Source of the DNA: Dioszegia crocea
Taxonomy: Eukaryota > Basidiomycota > Tremellomycetes > Tremellales > Bulleribasidiaceae
Reading direction: 5' to 3'
DNA length: 64,000 bases
Assembly: GCA_001600615.1 (NCBI GenBank)
Contig: BCKK01000001.1
Span: forward strand, 239,641-303,640
The stretch's first letter is position 1. Each line of letters opens with the position of its first letter. The notes below the pieces were generated by a model. It saw nothing but the letters and a program-made list of their open reading frames with translations. It did not search any database and was not told the origin of the DNA. Both the position numbers and the translations under genes were made by a program. Below, one piece after another: positions 1-12,244 of the stretch.

Positions 1-1586
1 AGCTTCGTGCAGAGAGGGGTGGGTCAGCGCGACGACGGGGTGGGGGACACCGGGATAGTCTGACGCGTTCTTGGGTGTGGCATTTCCAGGAGTGGCTGTG
101 GGGGATGCGACGATAGGAGCGTGTGAGGCTACAGGGGTAGGCGCCTGAACAGTCACGTGCGAATCGGTATCGTGCATGCTGAGTGTGGTAGTTCGGCTCG
201 GCACAGTGGACGAGGCGACACTTTCCGTTGGTGTCTTTGTGCCCGACCTCTTCTTCTTGTCATCCCGGTGATGACCGAAGAAGCTGGCCAGGGAGGAGTG
301 GGATTTCTCCCCGTCATTGTCTTTGTGGTGGTGACGCATGAAACCGATGAGGTGGTTGGTATGCGCCCCGTGATCATCAGATGTCTGCTTTCGCCTCGGC
401 GTCGGCGCTTGACTGTGGTCATTGGCAGGAGTGGCCGAACCCGACACGCCATGATCCCCACCGCCAATCCCAAAGAAGCCCTCACCTCGCCTTTGCGCAC
501 CTGGAGTGTAGGCCCCGGGTGTGTTTGGGGTAGACGTATCGGTCGCATGCGACATGGCAGGAGTGACAAGAGCAGACGGAGCGTGAGAGCCGTGCTTGTC
601 GTGTTTGTCATGCTTATCATGCTTGTCATGGCCGATAGTGTGGTTGAGGAATCGGCGCAGATCGTGCAGTCGCCCACCGTGATGCTTGGACGTCTGGCGC
701 GAGGCGGCGGGGCTTGCTCCGGGGGAGTTGGGAGCTGTGGGCGCGGTGAGAGGGTCATGCTGGGGATCGTGGGAGAGTTGGGACCGGCCCCGGTCTTTCT
801 CTTCGGTAGGGGTGTGGACGGGACTGGTCACTGCGGGAGTAAAGGATAGGCCGGAGGGGATATTCTGGCGTCGCGGTACGGGAGGCTGTGGTGAGGCTTC
901 ACGGGCTTCGCCAGAGTTGGGAGAGATATCCCGGCTGTGCGGTCGAGCGGGATTGGGCTGGAAGTTAGCTTGGTTCTATTAAAGCGTACAGTCTGATTGA
1001 TCTGGGTGAAGGCGGATAGGCGGGAACGTTTCCTGGAGAGGGAGGAATGGGGAGAGGGAGGATGCAAGAGGTAGATATCGGTGATCATCATGATGAATGT
1101 AGAGAGTAAGGATATGATTGAGAATGAGACGACAGCATAATGCTAGCTTGGCACATCAACAGTCATGGGGATGAATAGGGGTCATGAACCAAACCGAAAG
1201 TATCTTGGCAACTCGCGGGCCGGGTATCCCGGATCATCCACAGAGAGCCAACTCACATCGTCATGCCACAATCCACCGCGACTGTTGACCTTCTTCAACG
1301 CCCCGCCGTCCGAACCTTCCCAGTGCGGTGCATCGAATGCAACACCGCCATTCCCGCTGGCCGATCTAGAGATGGCCGGAGAACCATACGGGCTCCCGCT
1401 GGGACTTCCGCCCATGGGCGTTTCGGCTGGAGTATTTCCGGTAATCGGTGTAAGGTGCTCGGGCGAGGGCAGGCCATCATGAGAGGTGAGGACGCGGCCA
1501 TGCGCTGTGTGGATAGACAGTCGTCGGTCGCCCGTTCCTGAAAAGTCGAACTTGTGGATCGGGACCGCCGGAGATGAGGAAAGCAT
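1..1586 (-). CDS. N-terminal part of a low-complexity protein, possibly a Hal4/Sat4-type kinase; cut by window edge
   Basis: Two exons are visible: 1586-1257 starts at the ATG of MLSSSPAVPIHKFDFSG, and 957 to the window edge. They are joined by a 299-nt intron with a gtgagt donor and a ctaac branch site before CAG, long for this window, and both junctions are phase 0. The protein is rich in Pro, Ser, Thr and His. It carries HDKHDKHDKHDKH just after a LHDLRRFLNHTIG segment, and further on a second basic patch, FFGHHRDDKKKRSG. No catalytic domain lies inside the window. The segment HDLRRFLNH reminds me of the N-termini of fungal HAL-type salt-tolerance kinases, whose kinase domain would lie beyond position 1, but that is recollection and is weak. 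The reading frame is open to the left edge. Confidence 0.45.
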
Positions 1587-2440
1587 GGTGGGGGATATCT
1601 AGGGGTGGGGGAATGGGTCGATAGGGGTCTTTGGGTTATACGGAGGGTGGACCGGGGGCAGTTCGGTCCATAGATGAGATACACAGATGAATAAGGAGGG
1701 TGTGGAGTGAGAATCCAAACCCGCGGCGGGAAGTGTAAGCGAAACTCGACACTCGTGCGCGTTTTGATTCGCTATTGGTTAACGCGATTGTCGATACGGC
1801 GCTTTCAATTGATGGATCTTTCTCGCAGGCCTGAGTGGACGGGCGTGTATAGACAATGAGAATGCTATCTGGGTGTATGCATGAAAAGGAACGATGCACA
1901 AGGGAGCTTTTCCCTCAGTCATTTATAAAAGGGGGGATCAAACAGAAGCTCGGCCTCGGCCTCGGGTGACGTCCCCATTAATTGTGGCGGATCCGCATGC
2001 CCCTCTGTCTTTCTTCCCCCCGTTGATTTTTGAACCACACGGGGCCCGCTCCATACGAGTATGACATTAGAGTTCAGCGCCAGCGCTCCATAGAAACATT
2101 CCTCAAGCTCTTGAGGCAAGCTCGAGCTCCAAGGACAAGGTGAAACATCCACCCGCGGCTATACACGGCGGGAGTTATGACGTACACCGTCGGACTTGGC
2201 CGACAGACACGTGCACCTCGGCCGTGGACCGGAGTTAGTGGTTGGGAGCGAGTGTGGCAGTGTGGCAGAGGTTGGGCAGAGGCGTGAGTCTCAGCTGAGT
2301 GAGAGTACAGAATGACCTAGTATACATTGATCCGCTACGAAAGAGGCTATGATGCAATACTGCCATAGCCTCGATTGATCCTTCCTTCCCTAGCCGCCCC
2401 TGCACTCAAGAGCCCTTGCTCCTTGCCGATCTGCCTGACT
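1587..2440. other. Intergenic, promoter side of the gene ending at 1586
   Basis: I find no convincing coding frame here. Short open frames on both strands have neither splice signals nor family resemblance. The stretch should hold the promoter of the leftmost gene and the 3' end of the orphan gene at 2441-3208. Confidence 0.6.
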
Positions 2441-3208
2441 TTAGGCAATCTGAGCTCTCGAGAGGATCGACTTGGCATAGGGAACCATCAACGAGAGTGC
2501 TGTACCCTTGGCCTTATCCGCGATACTCAGCAACTCTCGGGGGAGTTCCCACCTCTGGTTCATGTTGAGACCCAGGGTCTCAAGCGCTGCCCGCCTCTCC
2601 CCATCGTAGTCCCACCTCCACAACGTCTCTCTGGAAGCATCGGAATGCTTGAAAGCTTGGTGCCGCATCTCCGCTTGATTGGTCCAGGAACCGTCGGCCG
2701 AAGCAAGCTTGAGCAATTCGAAGAAGGTCGAAGCTCGCGAGCTGGATCTGAATCCGGTTCTGGACAGAGCTGTCTTTGCCTTGCGGAGACCCTCGTCGTA
2801 TGTAGCGACCAGGCCGCTGAATCCGTGTCCAGTCTCCCGAAGGCTTCGCACCGCCTCGTCCACCAGACGACACTCTAGAGCTTGGCTCATGTCCGGCCCA
2901 GGTGAGACTAGGACTTGGGCTTTCTCACCGTCGATGCCATCGAACTGGGACATGCAGGTTTTGGAGCCATGCGCACGATCATCGAGGTCTTGAGTGAAGA
3001 GTGCCAAGGAGTCGCGCAAGGACGAGTAGTAGATGTCCTTTACGTCCTGGATGACGCTGGAGGTGATGGCCGTAGGAAGGTTCGGAGATGGGGCAGCAGA
3101 CGGCCGAGGGGTTTTCAGTTTCAGGCCGTACTGTCAGCCGCTAAACTGCCCTGGAGGTAGCGAGTTGTCGTGCATTGTGAAAGAGTGAAGTGTGTGGGCT
3201 GGAGCCAT
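2441..3208 (-). CDS. Orphan protein of unknown function
   Basis: A clear open frame runs down to the stop at 2441 and encodes a mostly helical, charged protein with a C-terminus around WELPRELLSIADKAKG. I recognise no family. The most upstream in-frame ATG is at 3208, about 75 bases below a TATATAAG box, but the frame meets TGA at 3136-3134. The best repair is an intron from 3146 to 3057 with a weak gtttag donor and a cctccag acceptor. That gives exons 3208-3147 and 3056-2441, 225 residues in frame. The alternative is a start at the internal ATG at 2953, giving 171 residues with the upstream codons untranslated. A disabled N-terminus is also possible. The frame is believable, the start is not settled. 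Confidence 0.5.
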
Positions 3209-3754
3209 AGTGATGATTGAGATCGCCGATAGGTGTATACATGTGTGAGTGGCGATGGAGGGGGTGAGAGCCCGTGGGCACATCTTATATACCTAGAGGA
3301 CAGGCCGGCGTGAAGCACGTACTCCTGCTGAGGAGAAGCATCCTTTCAGGTCAATCCCTTGTCTCTTTCGCCACACGGTGTTTTAAGCATCCCTATCGTC
3401 AGCGATATAGTTCCGTCTATGGGGCTTTCGAAAGCTCCAGTTTAGTGTGTGCCAGCGCGATGGCTCCGTCGGAACTGGAGCTGAGAGCGTAGCCGGATGG
3501 ATAGACCAAGATAAAATACGAGGGTCAGTGACCCGTGACTTTGACTGCTCGTTGTGATTGGCGTTTGTGGCAGTCAGGGTATGTGTGTGGACAGCAATTA
3601 GCGTGCCGGCGGCATCCGACATGAGCTCCATGATTTTAAGCCTGTATAGTTAGAGCGATTATCAATGAGAGCTTCCAACGTAGACGCGAGTCAACACCAG
3701 CAACTAGCGATCAGTCAGTCATTACATCCTCTCTCCGCATCACAGATCTGCCCT
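3209..3754. other. Intergenic between orphan gene and dihydroorotase
   Basis: Apart from the TATA box at 3284-3291 nothing coding is visible. The region separates the promoter of the orphan gene from the 3' end of dihydroorotase, both on the minus strand. Confidence 0.5.
3284..3291 (-). promoter_or_regulatory. TATA box of the 2441-3208 gene
   Basis: Read on the minus strand this is TATATAAG, 75 bases upstream of the ATG at 3208. That is a normal distance for a fungal TATA element, with the start site some 30 bases downstream. Confidence 0.5.
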
Positions 3755-5040
3755 TTACACAATCTCCCACCCCAACTGCTTCCCCGCCCAAAACGGCACC
3801 ACCTCAACCCCATCACCCTTGATCAACCCCGGCACATTCTTACTCCCCTCACCTGTCCTCCTCAACCTCACCTCCCCTCCTTTCGCAGGCACACCGTAAA
3901 ACTTCCTCCCATTCCCACTCACAAACCCTTCCAACCTCTCCAACGCCCCAAAACTCTCCAACAAGTGCGCCACAAGAGGAACGAGGAACGGGCTAGTATA
4001 CACGCCCGCTGCGCAAGCCGTCGGCTCAGACTCTGCAGTAATGACGGGCGCTTTTGATCCAGAGGGGTGAGGAGCGGAATCTGACCCCAAGAAGAATTTA
4101 GGATTACCGCTAGATATGGCTGATTGGAGTGCGGCTCGATCACGAGGTTCTTTAGCGACGGGTTTACAGAAGTGGTATGGCTGTCCGACGACTTGATCGA
4201 TTGTGAGAGATAGGTGATGGGCCGTTATGGTGCAGGCGACGTTGGCGGGGAGTGAGGATACCTGTGGGTCAGCCAGGTAAGGTGGGAACTTACACATTCG
4301 ATAGCTTCGGCCGTGGTGGCGTGTTCTAAGACGATACGGAGTTTAGGAAAGTCGGTAGATAGTTTACGTAGATGGGTGAGGAAGAGCTTTTCAGCATTAA
4401 GGACGGAGATGTTCTATGTTGTCAGCTTGCGTCCATTTGGATTTGGGCCAACTTACCTTTTCAGGATCACTCGGTATTTCCCCATGTAAATTCAAAACCA
4501 TCCCTTCTTCCTCCATCGCTTTGAAGACAGGGTAGTACACGCCATAATCTTCAATACCGGCCGACGAATTGGTAGTAACTCCGCGAGGGTACGACTTGAC
4601 GCCTTGATATCAGCTCAACGTGTCAAGGGGACTCACCTCTTATTCCCGCCTTGGCGGCCTTTCGGATTTCATCCGGTGTAATTTCAGGACCAAGGTAGAG
4701 TGTCATGAGCCATTCCACATCTGGTGCGAGAGATTGTAGCTCTTTCTGATACTCTAACGCCCGCTCAGTTGATGAGATGGGAGGGACGAGATTTGGCTAG
4801 AATTCAGCAAATGTCAATACAGCGAAAACATACCATCACATAGGCTGTCCTTATCCCTCCTTGGGCTACATGCGGAGTGACAAGCTCACACATCTTGCCT
4901 TGTCGGACATGGACATGGAAACTGATTGTCAGTGGGGTTCAGTACGGTCATTCCTCCCCCAATTCTGCATGTCCTTCCCTGATTTTTGAGCCGGAATAGT
5001 GGACGTACTCTGCCGGCGCGGCGATGGTGATTTCAGACAT
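3755..5040 (-). CDS. URA4: Dihydroorotase (pyrimidine biosynthesis, step 3)
   Basis: The enzyme cyclises N-carbamoyl-aspartate to dihydroorotate in the cytosol. Six exons join in frame to 350 residues, the usual size for the monofunctional PyrC/Ura4 type: 5040-5009, 4921-4834, 4796-4637, 4602-4457, 4413-4294, 4261-3755. Visible family motifs are FHVHVRQG (two metal-binding His), GVKSYPRG (the lysine that becomes carboxylated), NLHGE, LEHATT and GSDSAPHP (catalytic Asp). The first junction splits GAT so that ADFHVHVRQG is restored. The intron 4293-4262 is only 32 nt. The ATG at 5040 is 258 bp from that of the divergent succinyl-CoA ligase gene, so they probably share a promoter region. Confidence 0.95.
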
Positions 5041-5298
5041 CTTGCTTATAGGTTCAATTGGGTCAGTATAGGTGGGAAGTGAATCTCCGAATATTCTCCA
5101 CGGGCAACGGCTTTGATCGGCAAAGATCCGACGGAATGCGGATAGGGTAGGCGGGGATCGCCGCTGGGTTTGCTTTGGGTGGATGGGCCAATTTCTGCCC
5201 ATACTCTATACCTGCCATCTATACCAACCCAAGCATAGAGTACTAGTACACAGCTCAAGCTATATTGACCCGGTTGAATCGCTTGAAATCTACACAAA
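5041..5298. promoter_or_regulatory. Bidirectional promoter region, dihydroorotase / succinyl-CoA ligase
   Basis: These 258 bases lie between two divergent start codons and must hold both promoters. I do not see a TATA box or a repeated operator-like motif. Confidence 0.55.
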
Positions 5299-6949
5299 AT
5301 GATGCGAAATCTACGAGCTGCGCGAGGGGTTGCAAAGGTATGTCGGCTTCGGGATACCCGCTTTCCTTTGATCTGGGCTGGTTCAGCTAGCAATGGGTCA
5401 CATCTGGGCTAGCTGAGGCCTTGCTTGCAAATAGAAGGATGGGAATTGATGCTGATATGTCAGTCCCTCAATGTCAGCCAGCGCCGAAATCTGTCTATCC
5501 ACGAATACCAATCTGTCGAGCTCCTCAACTCTGTAAGTCTGCAGACAAGAACAGTAGGATCGCATTTGCTAACGCTTCAGTACGGCATCCCCACACCCAA
5601 GGCTCTGCCTGCATTCTCAGCTGCCGAGGCTGAACAAGTAGCCAAGGACTTTGGTGAGTTTTGACTCTAGGCCTCAGCTGACAGCAGGCACAAATGAGCT
5701 CGTCATCAAGGCTCAGGTTCTTGCTGGTGGTCGTGGAAAGGGCCACTTTGACTCTGGATTCAAGGGCGGAGTACACATGATTGACTCGTAAGTCTGACCG
5801 TGACCGCCGCTAATTGCAGCCCCGCCCAGGCCAAAGAGTACGCCTCAAAGATGCTCGGTCACAGCCTAATCACCAAACAAACCGGCGCATCTGGCCGTAT
5901 CTGCAACGCCATCATGATTGCCGAGCGTCTTCCTCCTCAGAAGGAATACTACGCTGCGGTGCTTAACGACCGAGCGACCGGCGCACCCGTTCTCGTCACT
6001 TCCAACCAAGGCGGTATGAACATTGAGGACGTAGCGCACGACACACCCGATGCCATCATCACCACCCCTCTCGATTTCGACAATGGTATCTCCGAGTCTG
6101 ACGCTGTAGCCCTTGCCAAGAAGTTGGGATTCAAGGATGGTGCGCAAAAGAACGCGGCCGATGTGTTTGGAAAACTGTACAAGATTTTCCGCGAAAAAGA
6201 CGCGACTCAGATTGAAATCAACCCATTGTCCGAGATGAGCGATGGCAAGGTGTTGTGGTGAGTGTTCTGTTGGGGCAAGCTGACCTCAGTATGGATGCCA
6301 AGTTTGGTTTCGACGACAATGCGGATTTCAGGCAGAAGGATATTTTCAAATTGAGGGATATAACGCAGGAGGACGCCCAGGAGGTTGAGGCTGCCGAGGT
6401 GGGTACGAGGTCGAACGCGCTAATTTCAGTACGGCCTAAACTTCATCAAGCTTGATGGAAACATTGGATGTCTCGTCAATGGTGCGGGTTTGGCCATGGC
6501 CACTATGGATGTATTGAACCTACACGGTGGATCTCCCGCCAACTTTGTAAGTTTGCCTATCGGCAGCGCTGACCTTCAGTTGGACGTAGGAGGAGGAGCC
6601 ACTGCCGACGCCGTCAAGAAGGCATTCGAGATTCTGCTATCAAGCAGCAACGTCAAGTCGATCTTTGTGAACATTTGTGAGTTTCTGCCGTTACACCCGC
6701 TGACCTTCAGTCGGTGGTATCATGCGATGCGACGTGATTGCCGAGGGTATCATTAAAGCCACCAAGGAGTTGGACCTCACCATCCCCCTTGTTGTCAGGT
6801 TACAGGGAACCAAAGAGGCCGAGGCGAAGAAGTAAGTACGAGCCCAGGTCCTGCTGACGACTAGGATGATTACCGAGTCTGGACTCAAGATTTTCCCTTA
6901 CGACGGTCTCGATGAGGCTGCTGCGAAGGCTGTTGAGATGGCTCAGTAG
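5299..6949 (+). CDS. LSC2: Succinyl-CoA ligase beta subunit, mitochondrial
   Basis: With the alpha subunit this TCA-cycle enzyme converts succinyl-CoA to succinate and makes ATP or GTP. Ten exons join to 415 residues, matching the family: 5299-5337, 5464-5532, 5581-5653, 5688-5787, 5820-6257, 6290-6398, 6430-6546, 6580-6676, 6711-6831, 6865-6949. After a short basic presequence ([13 protein letters not shown]) come [13 protein letters not shown], the ATP-grasp stretch [52 protein letters not shown] and NIFGGIMRCD. Six of its introns are 31-34 nt, each with ctgac or similar close to the AG. The presequence implies mitochondrial import. Confidence 0.95.
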
Positions 6950-7151
6950 ATGTAGCGAATGTATAGCTCTGTGCCTGCCACTAGTGCCTAGATAGGGGCC
7001 AAATATACTTCCGTCTAGGACGCGTCGAGATCGCCCTCTTTCTTCACTTTGCCCAAAATTACACCTATACACGCCATCCCCTAGCCTACAGAGTAGACAC
7101 TGCTAACTCACCCTACTGGGACAGCCCAGAACACGACGCCCCGACCGAGCT

Positions 7152-9571
7152 ATGCTCCGCGGCCGAAACCCCTTATCCCCGTCCGCCCCATTGAGCGGTA
7201 CACCTCTCGACGCCGCGAGCCCTGCTCCCGCCGCCGGTGGGCACGAATACGACTACGACACATCTTACGAAGCCGACACGCCTTCCTCACACTACTCGTC
7301 TAAACTACACGCAGAGGACCATCGGCATTTAGGCCTAGGCCTCGGTCTGAGTTCAGGGTCAGGCGGTACATCGCCCTCTTTACCCAGCGCGAGCACCCTC
7401 CCTTCGTCTTCATCTACACCCAACAGATCGCGTTCACAACCTGCGGCCTCAACGGCGTCATCCTTTGATATGGACAGAGAATGGGGTGCAGACAAGGGGT
7501 ACGCGCATGAATATGAAGAGAGCAGTGTCGGAGGTGCCACACCGAAAGTCGGTCTGGGAATAGGGTTGGGCGGAATGGGGATGGGGATGGAAAGAGCAGG
7601 GCGTAGACAGGGTAGCGGGTCTGGATTGGGGATGTTTGGGAAGGGAAAGAAGAAGAGATTAGGTATGTGGATTGTAGAATGGGCTGACAGTAGGCCTACC
7701 ACAAAGAGCCTGGATGGTTCTGATCATTCTCGCTTCACTCATCCTTATTTCCAAATATGTCTTTCGTGAGTGTTCTCTCTGATATCCGCTAAAGCTAGCC
7801 TCAGAAAGATCTACACCCCTCGCACCACCCGATCTACACTCGCATCACGCCCACGTCCTCACACCGCGCGACTATCTAAATGCCTCGCGCGCCGAACCGG
7901 CCCCATTTGAATTTTGCCCCGTCTTCGGTCCGGGAGATGCCATCGCTGCGAGGAGGGGTCAATTTGAGCTACTAAAAAGTAGACTACATTTGGGGACGGG
8001 GGCGAGGGTCCAGAGGGTGCTGCAGAAAGCTATGAGTGGTGGGGCAGTTACGATGAGCGTTTTGGGCGGGTCAGGTGAGTTAGACTTTGGTTTGGGTTTG
8101 AGTTTGAGATTTCGGATTCTCAATCAGGATGCTCTTGGACCAAGCTGACGTCCAGTCTCGGCGTGCATGGGCGCAGGGGACGATCCGATTTCACCCGCTT
8201 GCTACCCTTCCAAATTCTTCAATTGGTGGAACTCCGTCTTCCCCCACCCAGCGAACGAATTGACGAATGGTGCCACACGTAAAACCGATTCGGCCTATTA
8301 CGCCTATTGCAACAGCCATCACATGCCCGATAAGAGCGATTTGGTACTGCTAGAATTCGACGCTGCAGATCCAAAGTGAGTCCTAGTCCTCGAATGTCGT
8401 TCCCATGCTGACTTCCAGTAACCCTGAGTGGTTATCACATTTCGAGCTGCTCGTCCGTTCAGTCCTCGTCCGACCTGAAATGCCCGCTGTCATTGTCCTG
8501 GGCCATTTCTCGCCCCAAGTCCAAGCGCAGAACGGATTCGCCGGACCAGAATTACTCCACAATGTCGTTGCTCAATTCTATGACGTTCCACATGTCAGGT
8601 AAGCCTACCCGTCGACCACAGCTCACCCCAGTGTTAAAGGACTACTCTATGACTCATACCTCCGCACACCCGAACATGCCCTATCGACATTCTACAATGA
8701 TCCTCCCCTCCATCCCAACGCAAACGGCCATGACCTGATCGCCGACGTTCTCATATCATACATGATGTCTCAAATCTGCGCCGGTTGGTCTACACTGCAA
8801 GGCCACGAATTCTCCGTCCCGGCCCTAGGCGGCAATTCCGAGGGTGACGGTTCGGCATCGGGCGGACCATCCCTTCTTGGCGGTGTAGGCCTGAGAAAGG
8901 GGATTCCAGGCCAAGATCCGGGAGATGGAGAATCTGCCGGATCGGCCTTGAAGGAATTGTACGACGGTATGAGGGTACCAAACATGCGCTTGAACGACCT
9001 ACCGAATGATGTCGAGAAGTTCAGAGAAATCGAACCGTTCTGCGTTTCCGCCAGTGATCTCATCAACCCCCTTCCGCCAAGTTTGTTCTATGGGAGTGGA
9101 TGGCACACCTATCACCCGCCCAAGAATGCCATTACTGAAGATCGACATTATTGGTTAGTTCCTCCTTGAGGAAAAGCTGACGACTAGGTACGCTGAACAA
9201 CCCACCGCTCGACTCCGTATCCCCCTCCGACTCGGCGCGGGAGATGTCGGAATTTACTTTATGCAATCTCCGCCGGATAAACCCCTCGGCGTGGCGAAAT
9301 GCTGGGTCGACGATAACTTTGCTGGAGGGAAAGAACTGCACGGGACAGCAGATATCGAAGAGAGCATAGCGACGCTGTATATGATTGATAGGGGTGTATC
9401 TAGGGGATCGCACTTTGTAAGTCTGGCTTTACTGAGCTAGCTGACACCTAGGTTGAATGTCAATTACAAGGCGAGGCTGGAGGATCTTCGGCGCCATTCA
9501 AAATCCTCGGAGTGTAAGTCTATCTTGTTGGGTTTGCGGCCCATGGCTGACTTGTCAGATTTACGACTTGA
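7152..9571 (+). CDS. Type II membrane protein with SGNH-hydrolase-like domain
   Basis: Nine exons join in frame to 692 residues: 7152-7662, 7694-7765, 7805-8074, 8156-8375, 8419-8598, 8632-9153, 9188-9416, 9452-9513, 9559-9571. The N-terminal 170 residues are Ser/Gly-rich and disordered-looking. One membrane span follows (around WMVLIILASLILISKYVF), so the bulk is probably luminal or extracellular. The domain has LGGSVSACMG (about 281-290), where the GDSL-like serine is expected, and PNANGHDLIAD (about 446-456), where the Asp/His pair is expected. By family logic this is an esterase or acetyl-transfer enzyme acting on glycans in the secretory pathway, but the substrate is not readable from sequence. 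Confidence 0.75.
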
Positions 9572-9882
9572 TTGACGAGAAGGGACGATCGGGGTGGTAA
9601 CCAAAGGGCTGTCCGCCTTTTGTTGGTAGCTTTTCGGGCCGAATCGAGGGTATATCTCATATGAGAGCATAACGACGCTGTGGCTGTATGGGTAGATGTC
9701 GGATGCATGGGTCTTTAGATGCGATCAAGAGCAGTGTATAGTCTTCAAAGCAATTTTGGCTCTGGAAAGTGAGGACCGTGCGTCGATTTCAAGATCGCCA
9801 CCGCGGCCACCGGGCAAAAGTTGTTGACCCCGAACTATACCCTCCATCAAGCATACACCTTCTATCCATCTCTTTACTCAAC
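9572..9882. other. Intergenic before LCB1
   Basis: This stretch holds the 3' end of the SGNH gene and the LCB1 promoter. A pyrimidine-rich leader precedes the LCB1 ATG. I see no other structure. Confidence 0.5.
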
Positions 9883-11927
9883 ATGGCACACCCCGCCGCT
9901 CCCACGTCCAGCGGACAAGATATCCCAGCGCCCCTCGTCCCAGTCCTCGCGCTCCTCGCATCGGCCTATCGATCATTTGCGCACGCGCTCACGCGGATCC
10001 CCGGAAGTCCAATCGTCATCCGGTATATCGAATCTTCTTACCAGAATGACCCTTGGCGGTCTATATTGGAGGTGCTGCTTGTGGCTTTTGCAGTGAGGAC
10101 TTTGTTGAAGGGTCGAACGAGGGGTGATGCGTCGGGTAAGAATTGGGTCAAATTGAGGGAAGATGTGAGTTGGCGTCGTTTTCACTGAGTAAAGGAGGGC
10201 CGAGTCTGGGGAGAGATCGGTAAATGCGCATGCGCGGGGGATGAGAGATGGGCATGTTGTAATAGACATTGAAGTCAGGCGGAAATATACCTTGCAGAGG
10301 CTGACGCAAAAATCAGGAAATCGACGAATTGGTCGATGAGTGGGTTCCCCAACCGCTAGTCGATGAGCCGAGCGATGTGGATCAATTCACACTCTCCTCT
10401 GTCCCCGTCATCCACGGCGCCAATGGTCTACGCGTGAAGCTCGCTGCAAACGGCAAGACTGTAAGTAGAGACTTTACAAAGAGGCCGGGAATTTGGCTAA
10501 CTATAAAGGTGCTCAACCTCGCCACGGCAGACTGGACGGGTATGATCGAGAGTGACAAGATGAAGCAGGTCGCTATTGATACATTGAAGATGTATGGTGT
10601 GGGCTCGTGTGGACCTTCAGGATTCTACGGAACGATCGGTTAGTCTTGATCCAGCTGCAAAGCTAACCCTCAGACGTGCATACCAAATTCGAAGAAGAAG
10701 TTTCCTCCTTCCTAGGAACCGAATCTGCCATTATCTACTCTCAAGCCTTTGCGACTATATCCTCTGCCATCCCCTCATTTGCCAAGCGCGGCGACATCAT
10801 CGTAGCCGACAAGGGCGTCAATTTTGCCATTCACAAAGGACTGGAGATTTGCCGATCGACAATCAAGTGGTATGCCCATAATGACATGAAGGATTTGGAG
10901 CGGGTGTTGCAAAATGTTGAAAAGGAGCAAAAGAGGAAAGGGGGGAAGTTGACCAGACGGTTTATTGTGGCCGAGGGTGTGTTTGAGAATGATGGGATGA
11001 TGGTTGATTTACCTAAAGTTGTGAGTTGACACTTGTGCTCGGGGCTGATTATCAGATGGAATTGAAGCGGAAGTACAAGTATAGAATCATGCTGGATGAG
11101 AGCTATTCCTTCGGGATGATTGGAGCGCATGGTCGAGGTGTGACGGAGTACTTTGGGATTCCGGTATGTCTACCTGTAGTCGTAAGCTGATACCTAGGCG
11201 GCCGAAGTGGATATTCTGATCGGATCGATGGGTAATGGATTGGGAGCAGGAGGTGGATTCTGCGCCGGATCGTACCACGTTTGCAAACATCAGGTATGTC
11301 CTACCTAGGCTTGAGCTGATGGGCAGAAAATCAACTCGTCAGCTTCAGTCTTTTCAGCCGCTTTGCCCGCTATGCTAGCCACAACTGCCTCTTCCGCTCT
11401 CGCCACCATCCAAACTCAACCGGCATTATTCACATCCCTTCAATCAAACATCCTCCTCTTCCGACAAATACTANCCAAGATTGAACCTCTATCCATGCCC
11501 GACTCACCCTCTGCTACCAACACGGGTTTGACGGCAGCCACGACTCCCGCCCCTATTGGCGTATTGGGTCAAGCGACGAATAAAGACGCAATCATTCATA
11601 TCCCCTCCCACACCTCCTCGGCACTTATACATATCTTCCTCCTCAACCCGCCTGGGACAATGGAGGCGGAAGAGAGAATGCTGCAGGATGTAGTGGATGA
11701 GTTGTTGGTCAAGTCGGATGTTATTGTGACGAGGGCTCGGAGGTTGAGGGGTCAAGAGGCTTTTGAACCTGAGCCGAGTTTGAAAGTGTGTATCAGTGGG
11801 GCGTTGACTAGGAAAGAGACGGAGAAGGCTGCAAAGGGATTGAAGGAGGCTTTGATCAAGGTGTGCGGGAGTAAGTGTCTGCCTTTTGGATGGTCTGGTC
11901 TGTACTGACTATCTAGAAAAACGGTGA
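9883..11927 (+). CDS. LCB1: Serine palmitoyltransferase subunit 1
   Basis: LCB1 pairs with LCB2 in the ER membrane to condense serine and palmitoyl-CoA, the first step of sphingolipid synthesis. Eight exons give 553 residues: 9883-10164, 10317-10460, 10509-10638, 10674-11020, 11056-11163, 11198-11293, 11327-11870, 11917-11927. An N-terminal hydrophobic stretch (around [15 protein letters not shown]) fits the ER anchor. AONS-family blocks follow: [21 protein letters not shown]-type [27 protein letters not shown] and [17 protein letters not shown]. As is known for LCB1, no PLP-binding Lys sits in the last block. Position 11474 is an undetermined base inside a Leu/X codon. Confidence 0.93.
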
Positions 11928-12244
11928 TTCTTCGCGTTGTGGCTCTGTATCCGATCGCAGACAGTATAATCTTGCGCTAAGCATGTCATAATCATTGCGG
12001 TATGCTAAACTGATCACTGACGGCCCGCCTGGTCTTTACCCCACTGCAAGCGCAGAATAATTCATCGAGTCAAGATCACACTTTCCTTTCCCTCCACAAA
12101 GCATGCTGTGATGCGTATTGGAGAGCTCAACAATGATGTAAGTGCACGATGTACGGTATCCCTCTAGTCTCCTGAAATATTCATGACCCATCCGCCAACG
12201 TCAACCTCCACTTTGACTCGCGCAACCCGCCCAAGAAGCTACGG
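11928..12244. other. Convergent spacer between LCB1 and small ORF
   Basis: These 317 bases lie between two converging 3' ends. I see no coding frame or repeat. Confidence 0.5.

Noticed and set aside
157..849. A 230-codon plus-strand frame overlapping the leftmost gene
   Set aside because: It is the mirror of a His/Asp/Pro-rich minus-strand coding region; the minus frame has normal low-complexity protein character and a matched upstream exon.
3134..3136. TGA as a selenocysteine or recoding signal in the orphan gene
   Set aside because: Fungi of this group are not known for selenoproteins, no supporting structure was seen, and an intron or downstream start explains it more simply.
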